From Ramicandelaber brevisporus (taxonomy: Eukaryota > Kickxellomycota > Ramicandelaberales > Ramicandelaberaceae), in contig MU602825.1 in the NCBI GenBank assembly GCA_025201865.1, positions 1 through 31,305 of the forward strand: a stretch of 31,305 bases of DNA, in the 5' to 3' direction. Position 1 is the stretch's first letter. Each line of letters starts with the position of its first letter. The notes below the pieces were generated by a model that had not been told where the DNA came from, searched no databases, and saw only the letters and a program-made list of their open reading frames with translations. Shown piece by piece: positions 15,045-24,240 of the stretch. The translations under genes were made by a program, and so were the position numbers.

Positions 15045-17069
15045 TTAGAAGGACGCCTTGGTCTTCTGGATCAGGACATCAATGATGTTTGGATCAGACA
15101 GAGTGCTCAGATCACCAAGCTGGTCAGCCTCACCGGCAACAACCTTGCGCAGGATACGGCGGATGATCTTGCCCGAGCGGGTCTTGGGCAGCTCATCGAC
15201 CAGGATCAGATGCTTTGGTGCAGCAAATGGACCAATGGCGGTACGCACCTGCGACACAAGCTGTGCCTTGGTAGCCTTCTCGTCAGAGCTGTCAACGCCG
15301 TGCTTGATGGTGACGAATGCGCAAATGGTCTGACCAGTGATCTCGTCTGGAGCGCCAACAACGGCAGCCTCGGCAACAGATGGGTGCAGAATGAGAGCAG
15401 ACTCAATCTCGGCAGTGCTGAGACGGTGTCCAGAGACATTGATGACATCGTCGACACGGCCGCGGATCCAGTAGTAGCCGTCGGCATCGCGAGAAGCACC
15501 ATCGCCGGTAAAGTAGTGGCCAGCGTACGGACGCATGTAGGTGTCGAGGTAGCGCTTGTGGTCGCCAGAAACAGTGCGAGCCATCGATGGCCATGGCGAC
15601 TTGATGGCGAGCACACCAGTCACGTCGTTGCCAGTGAGCTCCTCGCCAGTGTGTGGGTCCAGAATACGAGCGTCAATGCCGAAGAATGGAACCGTGGCGG
15701 AGCCTGGCTTGGTCGAGATGGCACCAGGCAGCGGGGTGATGACGATGGAGCCAGTCTCAGTCTGCCAGTAGGTGTCGACGACGGCGCAGCGCTTGCGGCC
15801 GACAACGTCGTGATACCACAGCCAGGCCTCTGGGTTAATCGGCTCGCCGACACTGCCAATGACACGCAGGGAAGACAGGTCGCTCTTCTCAACCCACTTG
15901 TCGCCGAGACGACGAAGCGCACGGATGGCAGTTGGGGCAGTGTAGAAGTGGGTGAGCTGGTGCTTATCGACGGTGGTCCAGTAGCGGCTGGCATCTGGAT
16001 ACGTTGGCAGACTCTCGAACATCAGAGTTGGCACACCAAGACCGAGCGGGCCGTACACAATGTACGAGTGACCAGTGATCCAGCCAACATCGGCCGAGCA
16101 GCCGAAGCGGTCGGTTTCTGGGTGAACATCAAACACGTACTTGACGGTTGCAATGGCACCGAGCAGGTAGCCACCGGATGTGTGGATGAGACCCTTGGGC
16201 TTGCCAGTCGAGCCCGATGTGTAGAGAATGAACAGTGGGTCCTCAGGGCTCATTGGCACTGGTGGGCAGTATGGACGCTGAGCGGCCACGATATCCTGCC
16301 ACCAGATGTCAACCTTCTCGTTGAACGGAACTGGGTTTCCAGTGTGGCGGAAAACGATGACATTCTGGACGACTGGGCTGGCAGCAACGGCCTGGTCAGC
16401 AATCTTCTTCAGGTTGATGATCTTGGAGCCGCGGAGACCCTCGTCGGCAGTGATGAGCAGCTTGCACTTGGCGTCGTTCATGCGCTCGGCAAGAGAGTCG
16501 GCCGAGAATCCAGCAAAGACAACAGTGTGGACAGCGCCGATACGAGCGCAGGCCAGCATGGCGGCGGCGGCCTCTGGGACCATTGGCATGTAGATGGCAA
16601 CAACGTCGCCCTTGCGGATGCCCAGGGACTGCATGGCATTGGCCAGGCGGCTGGTCTCGCGCAGCAGCTCGCTGAATGTGACATTGCGAGAGTTGCTTGG
16701 CTCGTCGGCCTCGTGGATGATGGCAACCTTGTCTGGGTTAGCCAGTGCGTGGCGGTCGAGGCAGTTGTAGGAGACGTTGAGCTGGCCATCCTGGAACCAG
16801 GCAACATCGCCTTCGGTCAGCGAGCCGGAGCGAACCGTGGTGAATGGGGTCGACCAGGTGATAAGCTCCTTGGCCAAGTCGCCAAAGAAGCCGTCTGGGT
16901 CTTCGATACTGCGAGCATGCAGAGCACGGTACTCCTCAACTGACGAGACGTGTGGCTTTGGGACGCTCGAGTCCTGGAGAAGGCGCTCCGGAACAGCGAA
17001 CACCTGTGGGGTAGTAGCAGCAGCGGCAGCAGCAGCAGCCGAACCGTTAGAAGTAGCGTCGGAAACCAT
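15045..17069 (-). CDS. ACS: Acetyl-CoA synthetase
   Basis: From ATG 17067-17069 the protein is 674 residues, the usual length for fungal acetate-CoA ligase (AMP-forming). It converts acetate, ATP and CoA to acetyl-CoA, feeding the glyoxylate cycle, lipid synthesis and histone acetylation. The ANL-superfamily motifs are present: the phosphate-binding loop [11 protein letters not shown] (about 283-293), [10 protein letters not shown] (about 431-440), the hinge/ATP motif [15 protein letters not shown], and the C-terminal catalytic lysine in [11 protein letters not shown]. The N-terminal [17 protein letters not shown] segment is typical of ACS rather than other acyl-CoA synthetases. Residues 11-18 are an Ala tract. 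The frame is open further upstream (to 17324), but that part is low-complexity leader sequence and the chosen ATG precedes the conserved N-terminus. There is no C-terminal SKL-type peroxisomal signal (ends KTKASF). Strong codon bias indicates high expression. Confidence 0.97.
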   Translation of the reverse strand: MVSDATSNGSAAAAAAAATTPQVFAVPERLLQDSSVPKPHVSSVEEYRALHARSIEDPDGFFGDLAKELITWSTPFTTVRSGSLTEGDVAWFQDGQLNVSYNCLDRHALANPDKVAIIHEADEPSNSRNVTFSELLRETSRLANAMQSLGIRKGDVVAIYMPMVPEAAAAMLACARIGAVHTVVFAGFSADSLAERMNDAKCKLLITADEGLRGSKIINLKKIADQAVAASPVVQNVIVFRHTGNPVPFNEKVDIWWQDIVAAQRPYCPPVPMSPEDPLFILYTSGSTGKPKGLIHTSGGYLLGAIATVKYVFDVHPETDRFGCSADVGWITGHSYIVYGPLGLGVPTLMFESLPTYPDASRYWTTVDKHQLTHFYTAPTAIRALRRLGDKWVEKSDLSSLRVIGSVGEPINPEAWLWYHDVVGRKRCAVVDTYWQTETGSIVITPLPGAISTKPGSATVPFFGIDARILDPHTGEELTGNDVTGVLAIKSPWPSMARTVSGDHKRYLDTYMRPYAGHYFTGDGASRDADGYYWIRGRVDDVINVSGHRLSTAEIESALILHPSVAEAAVVGAPDEITGQTICAFVTIKHGVDSSDEKATKAQLVSQVRTAIGPFAAPKHLILVDELPKTRSGKIIRRILRKVVAGEADQLGDLSTLSDPNIIDVLIQKTKASF

Positions 17070-17092
17070 TGTTATTGTGTTTGTGTGTAGGA

Positions 17093-17117
17093 TCGAATCG
17101 AATCGAATTGAATCGAA
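17093..17117. repeat. Pentanucleotide TCGAA tandem array
   Basis: Five head-to-tail TCGAA units, one of them TTGAA, lie 24 to 48 bp upstream of the ACS start codon and would be in the 5' leader. The minus strand reads TTCGA repeatedly. Confidence 0.8.
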
Positions 17118-17930
17118 GCGGATGGCTGTGTTGTGAGTTGTGTGTGGGGTGAGAGAGCTTGTGTGGCTACGAGGAGGAACGGGTGTGTGGTTGCAATCGA
17201 ACAACAACGGTGAGGAAGCTTCAGACTTGATGGTTATAAAGTTGAGCTGTCGTAGGCTGTGTGGTGGTGGTGGTCGTGGTGAGTGGATGCGGCCAACTGT
17301 GAGAGAAGCAGCACGCCAAAACAAGACTGTGTGAATGAGTGAGAGAGAGCGGAGTCGGGTTCTCGTCGTCTGAGCTGTCGGTTCACGGCCTCGCTACTAG
17401 AGAATAAAAGAGAAGTAAAAACACACACCTTGATGGATGCTGACTGGTCGAGATGGAATCGAAGCGGGACTTGCGACGGCGGCGGCGACGGTGGCGATGT
17501 CAGGCAGCAGTATCGGTGGTAGCAACAGTGGCTGGTGGCGGTAGTGAGTGAGTTTGCAAAGTGAGTGAAGCGAACGACAAACACAGTCTGTGCAGAGGAC
17601 GGCTGTTGATGCGGCGGCGACGACGGCTCTTTAATAAGTCAGAGTGACGGAGAGAGGGATTGGACAGAGTTTCTCAATGAAAAAGCCTGGTTGGTCAACG
17701 GCTGGATAAGCAAAAAAAAAGAGGTGACGTGACAGACGTGGTAAAAGAAAAAAGAAAAGGAAAAAACAATTGAACAGTAATTGTTCAAATCGATGTGAGT
17801 CTGCGAGGTTAATGGATGGATGGATGGTTTGGAGATATCGGTGATGTTCTTGATAACGATGACTTTGTGCAGAAAGGTGAAGCGCATTAAATAAGGTTTT
17901 TATTGTGTGGCCGGTGTCGCTGGCTGTAAC

Positions 17931-17973
17931 GCACACACACGCACACAGCACACACAACACACACAGGCACATA
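17931..17973. repeat. AC-rich microsatellite
   Basis: An interrupted CA dinucleotide repeat with occasional G and AA interruptions lies in the non-coding interval between ACS and LEO1. It has no visible function. Confidence 0.75.
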
Positions 17974-18686
17974 CGCCCACGCATTCGACAGAGCTGAAAC
18001 TTGAGGCTCGTTATCAATGCCCTCTCTCCTTGCTGAGGCCGTTGATAAGGGACAGCACTGGTGCAACTACTCTACTGAAGTCAGTGACTCCCTTCCCCTT
18101 TTTAGATTTTTGCTTCTCTCGAATTGAAGCACAAGCTCATGGTCACGCTGTATGCGCTATCGAAAGAAAAAACGATGCCCCGGCGAATAACGGCTAAGCG
18201 ACCGGATATGTCACTCTCCATCTCCTCCCCCGCCTTCCAATGACTGCGGTGATGAAATTGCTAGCAGTTTGTTCGACCACTAGAGCGGTTTGCAAGCATC
18301 CGCATTTGGGGAGACATGGTGGCCCACTCTCATCAACGAGTCTAAAGCCTCCAAGAGTTCCTTTTATTTTTGAAAGCATGCATCGTGTTAAAAGTATGAT
18401 TAGCTTTGAATGGAACTGGATTCAGTTGGATCCAACCGAATCAAAATGAACCCGGTGGTGGCTGGTGGTGGCTGGTTGCTCGCCGGGGACATTGTACAAC
18501 GCTAATCCAAGTGTCGCACAGCAATGTACATAGATGACCATGCTTCCAAAAATGTCCTAGAATGGCAAAGCTTGTACACATGCTGTGGTGGTGGTGATGG
18601 TGATTGTGGTGATTGTGGTGGATAGAAAACATGATTAAAGACAAAGAAAGATAAAACAACAACAACAAACACAACATTTAGTTCTC

Positions 18687-20840
18687 TCAGTCATCGTCGC
18701 TATCAAGCAGGGCACCGCCCGTGACAGGTCTACGCTTCGATGCAGATACCGTAGTTCGTGCCACCGGGCCATCCTCATCTTCATCCTCATCATCTTCCTT
18801 TTGCTCGCCGTTATTCACAGAGGTGGTAGCATTGCGCTCCTGATAAGCTTGACGATCAGAGCGTTTGATTGATGATAACCGAGCTTCGCGTTGGCGTTCC
18901 AATTCTTCTTCGTCAAGGTCCTCATCCTCATCCTCATCCTCATCATCATCATAGCGGCCGTTATCATTAGCACGACGACGGTCACTGTAATCGTCGCCGT
19001 CACTGCCAAAATCGGCATCATCTTCGTCGTCTTCATCATCATCGTCATCAACCACGAACTGATCATCATATCGACTGCCACGGCTACGACGGGATTCCGG
19101 CGCAGATTTCCTTTTCGGTGCAGCCTTCTGATAGCTGTGGCGTCGACCACCGGCACCACCAATATCGTCGTCTTCATCAGAGTAGGGCTCATTGTCATAG
19201 CCGCCACGGCCATACGGGTCATCCTCCATGTCGCCATAGGAGCCATAGCCGCGAGTCATTTGCTTAGAGCGTCGTTCCTCCTGAGCCTGTCGCTGCTTCT
19301 CTTGTCTGGCGCGCAGCTTCTCACGCTCATTGGCCTGTTTCTCCAAAATCCGCAGCTTCTCCTCTGGGTTCATGTCCTCCTCAATCAATCTAGCCCGGCT
19401 CTTTGTGCCTTCAGCGCCAAGTGCCATTGATGTAGCTGTAGATGTGGCTGAGCCAGAGACTTGCTTGGCACCAGCCGATGAACGCAGTTTGAGACTGGTG
19501 AGTGGTCGCAAAACAATTGGAGGACGAGATGGAGCCACCGCACCCGAACCTGGCGATCCTAGTGGTGCTGGTGAACCCGCTGGACGCTGTGTTCCGCCTG
19601 GAGTAAGTCCTGAGGGGGCTCTAGTCAGCTTGGCAGCAGCCGCAGCAGCCGCAGCAACAGAACCTGCAGTGGCAACAATGGGACGGAACTTGAGTGTGTG
19701 TGTTGGCTGGCCGAGTGCCTGCATCAAACCCGCTGAAGCATGATGGCCAGCAACCAGCTCGCGCTCTCCAGCCCGGCCCACAGTGATTGGAGCCTTGAAC
19801 ATGTCGACAACCTGGTCGCCAATAACGAGCGACATTGACCCATCTGACCATTTGACCAGCTTCGCGTTTGACTCCTGCACTGGACGGCCAGGTGCCTGTC
19901 TCCACCGAATTGCATGCTGAATGTGTTCGCGAGCAGATTGCAGCTCGAGTCGTTCTCGCTCTTCTGGTGGATACCCGCTAAAATCGTCATAGCCACGCTT
20001 CACACCACTGCCACTACTGTCACCAGTGCGACGGCGGCCAGCTTCGGGACTACGCGCTAAACCATCACCATAATCATCACCATCTTCATTGTCCAAAGCT
20101 GCCGCAAATTTAGCTTGCTCATACTGCTCAACCTCGTCGGGATACGACACGACATCAAACTTGGATGGAACTGTGCGGATGTAATGAGGAAGCTTCATGA
20201 TGTAGCATTCGTCATCTGCTGCTTTCAAAGTTGCAGTTGGTTTGACGCTGACTGGATCGAAATGCACCTCCATGCGCTCCGGCTCGTCATCTTCGTACTC
20301 TCCGGCATGCTGCCGAGTCTCATCGCCGTACTCGTCAATGTCCATATCGGATCCATGCTGCTGCTGCTGCTGCCGCTGTAACTGTTGCTGGTGGATGTCA
20401 TCGTCTTCATCAGCTGAATCTCCAAACACATCCCGCGCTCGAGCATTACCTTCGGCGGCAGCGGTGTCGTCGTCCTCGCCTTCACTCTCGCTGCCAAACA
20501 TGTCATTCAATCGACTCGATGTCTTTTGATTCTTTGAGGCCGCTGAGCGCTGAGGCGGAGGTGACGATCGCTGCTGGTCATCAAGCTCTGTATGTTCACC
20601 AGCGGCCGTGGCTGTGGTTGCTGGTCCACCAAACAAGTCGTCGTCGTCTTCGTCGTCCTCAGCGTCGTCTTGTTCATCATAAACAACTTTGTCTGAACCG
20701 TGATGGTTAACGGACTGATGCTGATCGTTAAAGTCACCGTTTGGCCCAAACTGCTGCTCCGTTGACTGCAATGGTGACATTGGTGCTTCGGACGACACGG
20801 GGTCCATCGCGCTGCTGCTGCCGCTGTCCCCAGTATCCAT
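18687..20840 (-). CDS. LEO1: Paf1 complex subunit Leo1
   Basis: The 717-residue protein has the Leo1 layout. Residues 1-190 are acidic and disordered, with a Gln run (152-161). The Leo1 core lies at about 193-390: VHFDPVSVKP, CYIMKLPHYIRTVPSKFDV, ENIQ-like helix AREHIQHAIRWRQ, then NAKLVKWSDGSMSLVIGDQVVDMFKAP and THTLKFRPI. A Lys/Arg/Glu helical segment follows (ARLIEEDMNPEEKLRILEKQANEREKLRARQEKQ, about 483-517). The tail is extremely acidic (about 590-650 and 680-717) and ends DSDDD. Leo1 pairs with Paf1 in the Paf1 complex on elongating RNA polymerase II and affects histone modification. Here the core is interrupted by a Gly/Asp/Arg insert (about 250-290), and an Ala tract follows it (396-403). 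The family call is secure from the WSDGS core. Confidence 0.95.
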   Translation of the reverse strand: MDTGDSGSSSAMDPVSSEAPMSPLQSTEQQFGPNGDFNDQHQSVNHHGSDKVVYDEQDDAEDDEDDDDLFGGPATTATAAGEHTELDDQQRSSPPPQRSAASKNQKTSSRLNDMFGSESEGEDDDTAAAEGNARARDVFGDSADEDDDIHQQQLQRQQQQQHGSDMDIDEYGDETRQHAGEYEDDEPERMEVHFDPVSVKPTATLKAADDECYIMKLPHYIRTVPSKFDVVSYPDEVEQYEQAKFAAALDNEDGDDYGDGLARSPEAGRRRTGDSSGSGVKRGYDDFSGYPPEERERLELQSAREHIQHAIRWRQAPGRPVQESNAKLVKWSDGSMSLVIGDQVVDMFKAPITVGRAGERELVAGHHASAGLMQALGQPTHTLKFRPIVATAGSVAAAAAAAAKLTRAPSGLTPGGTQRPAGSPAPLGSPGSGAVAPSRPPIVLRPLTSLKLRSSAGAKQVSGSATSTATSMALGAEGTKSRARLIEEDMNPEEKLRILEKQANEREKLRARQEKQRQAQEERRSKQMTRGYGSYGDMEDDPYGRGGYDNEPYSDEDDDIGGAGGRRHSYQKAAPKRKSAPESRRSRGSRYDDQFVVDDDDDEDDEDDADFGSDGDDYSDRRRANDNGRYDDDEDEDEDEDLDEEELERQREARLSSIKRSDRQAYQERNATTSVNNGEQKEDDEDEDEDGPVARTTVSASKRRPVTGGALLDSDDD

Positions 20841-21290
20841 CGTCGCTGCCGCTGTTGCTGTTGCTGTTGCTGTTTTTGTTTTGTTTTGTTATTGTTATTG
20901 TTATTGTTCGTTGTTATCGCTGGCAAGGCTGGCTCGTTGGCGATCGGGGGTGCAAAGTGTGTGTGCGATTTCGAGAGCAAGTTGCCAACAACGACAACAA
21001 CAATGAGGGAGGAAGTAAAAAAAAAAAACAAGAGGAAGTTTGTTTTGGGTCTTTTGATTTTTGCAAGACAAGCAACAGCGGAGATACTCATCAATCTCGT
21101 GTTAATATCATGTACACAACGCGTTGTTTCGGTTTATGCATGGATTCCTCTTGATAATTGCACAATGCTAAATGAGAGAGAGAGAAACAAAGATATCAGC
21201 CATCATTCTGATTGTGACTTATATATCTTTACAATGGGTTTGCGTGTTTTATTCAAAAACGATACATTCAGCAAATAGTAAAGTAGGTGT
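20841..21290. promoter_or_regulatory. LEO1 upstream / RPS24 downstream region
   Basis: This 450-bp gap lies between two minus-strand genes. Next to the LEO1 start, a GTT/TTG-type repeat (about 20848-20915) would give a CAA/CAG-rich LEO1 5' leader. There is a run of A at about 21018-21028 and a GA-rich stretch near 21174-21190. No gene is seen. Confidence 0.5.
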
Positions 21291-21695
21291 TTATTTCTTG
21301 CCCTTGGCAGCGGTGGCAGCCTTAGACTTGGCGGTACCGAAGAACTTCTTGGCACGGTTCTTGCGCTCCTTGCGCTGCTTGCGGAGAGTGCGCTCAATGG
21401 TCTTACCCTCGTTACGGAGCTGACGGTACTTTGGCTCAAAAGTCTTGAAAGACTCGGCAGAGTCGTAGATGAGGGCGAAGCCCTTGGACTTGCCGCCACC
21501 GAAGTCGGTGCGCAGGCCAAAGACAGACACGTTGGCTGGCTCAGCCTTGTACAGCTTGCCGAGCTTCTCGCGCAGATCAGCACGGGAAACGTTTGGGCGG
21601 CCTGGGTGGGTGATCTCGATCACGCACTGGCGGCGCTGCAGAAGTGGGTTCGAGATGAACTTGCGGGTGCGGATGGTGACAGCCGAGTCAGACAT
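21291..21695 (-). CDS. RPS24: 40S ribosomal protein eS24
   Basis: The 134-residue protein matches eS24 over its whole length: [23 protein letters not shown], the [16 protein letters not shown] segment, the [21 protein letters not shown] core and a Lys/Arg-rich tail ([20 protein letters not shown]). eS24 is part of the small ribosomal subunit and takes part in late 18S rRNA maturation. Length equals the usual eukaryotic form. The gene has no intron, although ribosomal protein genes in other fungi often have one after the first few codons. Strong C/G-ending codon bias fits very high expression. It diverges from LSM1 over 461 bp. Confidence 0.98.
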   Translation of the reverse strand: MSDSAVTIRTRKFISNPLLQRRQCVIEITHPGRPNVSRADLREKLGKLYKAEPANVSVFGLRTDFGGGKSKGFALIYDSAESFKTFEPKYRQLRNEGKTIERTLRKQRKERKNRAKKFFGTAKSKAATAAKGKK

Positions 21696-22156
21696 TGTGA
21701 TGCTTGGTCGCTTTTTTCTTCTTTTGCTGCTTTGGAGTGTAAAGATTGCAACGGTGAAAGGAAGGAATCAGCCGATCTCTGTGTACGCAGGTGCAGGCAG
21801 TGCTTGCGGCCGTAGATCAGCAAAACTGCCCCGCTCCACCTACAGCCTATGTAATTTTTTTTTACTGTGAGTTGCGGACAGAGCGGTGTTGGAATTTTTC
21901 TGATTGGCTAGCAGAAGATTTTGTTACACGCGCAACTAAAGCCAACTCGAATATATTTAAATTTAATTGCTGGCTCTTTGTTTTTTGCAGACACTATTAT
22001 TATTGTTTTTCACAGTAGTAATTTTTTGTTTTTACTTTATTGTTACTCTGTTTTGTTAGTGAGTTCTTCATCGCCAGCGAGAGTGAAAGCAACAACAGTT
22101 CATCAGCTACATACAGTGCGTGTAACAGGAAACAGAAAACAGGAAACAGGAAACAG
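21696..22156. promoter_or_regulatory. Divergent RPS24-LSM1 promoter region
   Basis: The two starts are 461 bp apart. The interval is AT-rich, with T runs (21856-21864, 21979-21984, 22021-22027) and an ATATATTTAAATTT block at about 21951-21964. The last part before the LSM1 ATG is an A/G-rich AACAGGA repeat (22124-22156). No TATA-only assignment to one gene is possible. No RNA gene is seen. Confidence 0.5.
22124..22156 (+). repeat. Purine-rich GGAAACA-type tandem repeat abutting the LSM1 start codon
   Basis: Units of AACAGGA/AACAGAA follow each other and end immediately before the ATG at 22157, so they lie in the LSM1 5' leader. The frame is open through them from 22040, but there is no upstream ATG, and the conserved Lsm1 N-terminus begins at 22157. 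Several AG dinucleotides could act as 3' splice acceptors for a leader intron, which cannot be decided here. Confidence 0.65.
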
Positions 22157-22573
22157 ATGGACATTCTCGGTGCTTCCATCTTTACAACTGCAGGCTGTCT
22201 GTCAGGCTTGCCCGACAAGCGCCTTCTCGTGATGCTGCGCGATGGACGCAAGTTTACCGGTATTCTCCGCTCCTACGACCAATTTGCCAACCTCGTGCTG
22301 CAGGATGTCATTGAGCGCGTGTTTGTCGACGATACATTTGGCGACCTGGACCGCGGTGTGCTGGCAGTCCGTGGCGAGAATGTCGTCATGATGGGCGAGA
22401 TTGATTTGGATAAGGAAGACGATATGCCATTGAGACAGGTTGACTTTAGAATTGCACAAAAGGAGTCGAGAACGCGACTGGAAAGAAAGACTAAGGAAAC
22501 GAAGGCAAAGGACATAATGTTGAGGGAGCTCGGATTTAGTGTAGATCGAGTTGATACGGATTCATACAGTTAA
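22157..22573 (+). CDS. LSM1: Sm-like protein Lsm1
   Basis: The 138-residue protein contains the full Sm fold. Sm1 covers KRLLVMLRDGRKFTGILRSYDQFANLVLQDVIER, and Sm2 is VRGENVVMMGEIDLDKED. The DQFANLVLQ and RGENVV..GEIDLDKE sequences are diagnostic of Lsm1 rather than other Lsm proteins. A charged C-terminal helix (QKESRTRLERKTKETKAKDIMLRELGF) follows, as in Lsm1, where it reaches across the ring. Lsm1 is the defining subunit of the cytoplasmic Lsm1-7/Pat1 complex, which binds oligoadenylated mRNA 3' ends and promotes decapping in P-bodies. The ATG at 22157 sits directly before MDILGASIFTTAGCL, a normal Lsm1 N-terminus. It converges on the orphan membrane protein gene with a gap of 182 bp. Confidence 0.96.
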   Translation: MDILGASIFTTAGCLSGLPDKRLLVMLRDGRKFTGILRSYDQFANLVLQDVIERVFVDDTFGDLDRGVLAVRGENVVMMGEIDLDKEDDMPLRQVDFRIAQKESRTRLERKTKETKAKDIMLRELGFSVDRVDTDSYS

Positions 22574-22755
22574 TCTCATCAAACATTGCATGATGCATCT
22601 CGCTATGTCTCCTCCTCTTCCCCTCCAACTGTATTCTGTCTCCCTTTCCGTTTCACTCTTTTTTTTAGTACTTTTTTTTTTAACGTGCTTCTCAAGTGTT
22701 ATTATTTTATTGACGTGTTTGCTTAATATGGCGTTTAGGAGTGATTGATGGGATA

Positions 22756-24240
22756 TTACAATGTGAATAAACCTATGCTGTTATTATCATTCACTTTTTC
22801 GACTTCTATCTTCACATCATGTCCAGTTTGCTCTTCCACTTCATTATCATCCTCATCATCAACCAAATATTTCCATGCATCGCTTGAATTCTTCAGAATT
22901 GGTATTGCAATGCCAAATATGTCAGTGTTTTTGTTCCACGCAGACACAAACAACGTCTTCTCCACTGTAAACACTCTGAGAATGGTGTTTCCTGTTCTCG
23001 AAATCTGCATTGCTCGCCTCATCACATCTGTGTACACCTTTTCATCTAGTTTACCAGCAGCATCGTACAACTCATCACAATAATCGCACGCATTGAACTC
23101 GTGCATTATTTCCTGAAGATAAGCTCGAGTGTCGTCCACGGTTGTTACTGACATTCGAAGACCATCATCGCTAATCCAATCACCAATTCTGGTGAGCTCT
23201 GAAAAGAAGTGTGCATACTCTTCTCCAAACAATGCAAGTGCGATGGCTACAGATTGATGCTCACAAATGTCGCTTGTTGTGGTCATTGGTTTGGCACGAT
23301 ATCGCACCTCACCTGATACTCGTGATTGATTGTTGTCGTTGTTGTTGTTATCATTGCCATCCATCGCTTGCTCAACAGTTGTTGTTTCTGCTGGTTGTTG
23401 TGGTTGCTGCTGTAGTTGCTGTTGCTGTGATTGCTGTCGTGAGTCTACTTGAGGACCTGCTTCATTTCCATCTATTATTGTGACTGCAAGTTGATGTGTA
23501 GACTGATATGATGCTGATACTACTGAGGCTGTGGTCGCTGATTGATCGATTGGCACAACTACTGCTTCATCGATATCATCATCATTGCCAATGTTCATTC
23601 TTTGATTATTATCTCCAGTCGACTGTGTCCTTGTTGTGCCGTTTACATTCTGTGCAATCTCACTTTGTGGAATCTGCTCCAAAAACTCATCCTCATTTAG
23701 TCTAAGTTTGCGGCTTTTATTGTTAACTACTGTAATGTTCCTCCTTTCTGTCCATTTCTTTTCGTGTGTCTCTGCGTCTCTGGCCATCGTCCCATCCATC
23801 TCTTGTTTATCCTCCAAAATGTGCCTTAGTACATATTCATAATACTGCTCCTTTGATGCCAATCCATGGAACTTCCTTGATGCTTTGCCCATGTGCAGTC
23901 GAAATATATAAGCTCCAAATAGTCCAGCTCCTCTTTCAAGCACGTTTGCTCGCAAGTTCCTGATTGTCCGCTCACCTTCGTCTTTAGGGAAGAACAGCCG
24001 AAATATGCCATAAAAGAGATACACCACTGTGTATAATGGCAGGAATAAGCATACCAACAGAGTCCAATAGATGATGTTGAAGAGGAGCCTGTAGAAATAC
24101 CACACCAGCCTCAAAGGATTCATAGTCATCTCCTTTCGTTGCTTGCAGATGTTCCTGGCTTGGCGGTGATGATGAGAGAAAGAGAGGGAGAGATTGTGGT
24201 GTACAGTAGATTTCGTTTGTTCGACAACAGAAGATGACAC
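22756..24240 (-). CDS. Orphan membrane-anchored protein, up to 494 residues
   Basis: No family is recognised. From ATG 24238-24240 the frame gives 494 residues. ATGs at 24127-24129 and 24121-24123 would shorten it by 37 or 39 residues and start at MNPLRLVWYF, just before the membrane part; either is possible. Residues about 46-83 are strongly hydrophobic and aromatic (YRLLFNIIYWTLLVCLFLPLYTVVYLFYGIFRLFF), long enough for a hairpin of two short helices, followed by charged FPKDEGERTIRN. Residues 90-150 look helical and basic. Residues 150-310 are disordered, with a Gln tract (about 268-282) and an Asn/Asp run. A denser C-terminal domain (about 311-455) contains GEEYAHFFSELTRIGDW and VFTVEKTLFVSAWNKN. 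The N-terminal anchor with a cytosolic tail would suit an ER or outer-membrane protein; that is inference. Confidence 0.7.
   Translation of the reverse strand: MSSSVVEQTKSTVHHNLSLSFSHHHRQARNICKQRKEMTMNPLRLVWYFYRLLFNIIYWTLLVCLFLPLYTVVYLFYGIFRLFFPKDEGERTIRNLRANVLERGAGLFGAYIFRLHMGKASRKFHGLASKEQYYEYVLRHILEDKQEMDGTMARDAETHEKKWTERRNITVVNNKSRKLRLNEDEFLEQIPQSEIAQNVNGTTRTQSTGDNNQRMNIGNDDDIDEAVVVPIDQSATTASVVSASYQSTHQLAVTIIDGNEAGPQVDSRQQSQQQQLQQQPQQPAETTTVEQAMDGNDNNNNDNNQSRVSGEVRYRAKPMTTTSDICEHQSVAIALALFGEEYAHFFSELTRIGDWISDDGLRMSVTTVDDTRAYLQEIMHEFNACDYCDELYDAAGKLDEKVYTDVMRRAMQISRTGNTILRVFTVEKTLFVSAWNKNTDIFGIAIPILKNSSDAWKYLVDDEDDNEVEEQTGHDVKIEVEKVNDNNSIGLFTL

Larger units (their letters stand above)
17070..18686. 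promoter_or_regulatory. 1.6-kb ACS upstream / LEO1 downstream region
   Basis: Directly upstream of the ACS start is a pentanucleotide TCGAA array (17093-17117). Farther out are purine-rich stretches, an AC-rich microsatellite (17931-17973), and GGT/GGC-type G-rich repeats (about 18451-18477 and 18583-18622) close to the LEO1 3' end. Short open frames here are simple-sequence artefacts. The ACS promoter must lie in this stretch. On the ACS strand the segment around 17400-17432 contains AAGGTGTGTG and a pyrimidine-rich CTCTAG, which could bound a small leader intron, but no good branch site is visible. Confidence 0.45.

Noticed and set aside
15039-16943. 634-residue open frame opposite the ACS gene
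   Set aside because: It is the mirror of a strongly codon-biased gene; the Asp/Val/Gly-rich translation has no family features, and ACS on the other strand has all catalytic motifs.
17779-17800. tRNA-like TTCAAATC box near 17784
   Set aside because: The flanking bases do not pair into a proper T-stem and no A box or acceptor stem can be placed around it.
18365-18375. Sm-site-like ATTTTTG in the ACS-LEO1 gap, possible snRNA
   Set aside because: No conserved U1, U2, U4, U5 or U6 sequence or flanking stem is recognisable.
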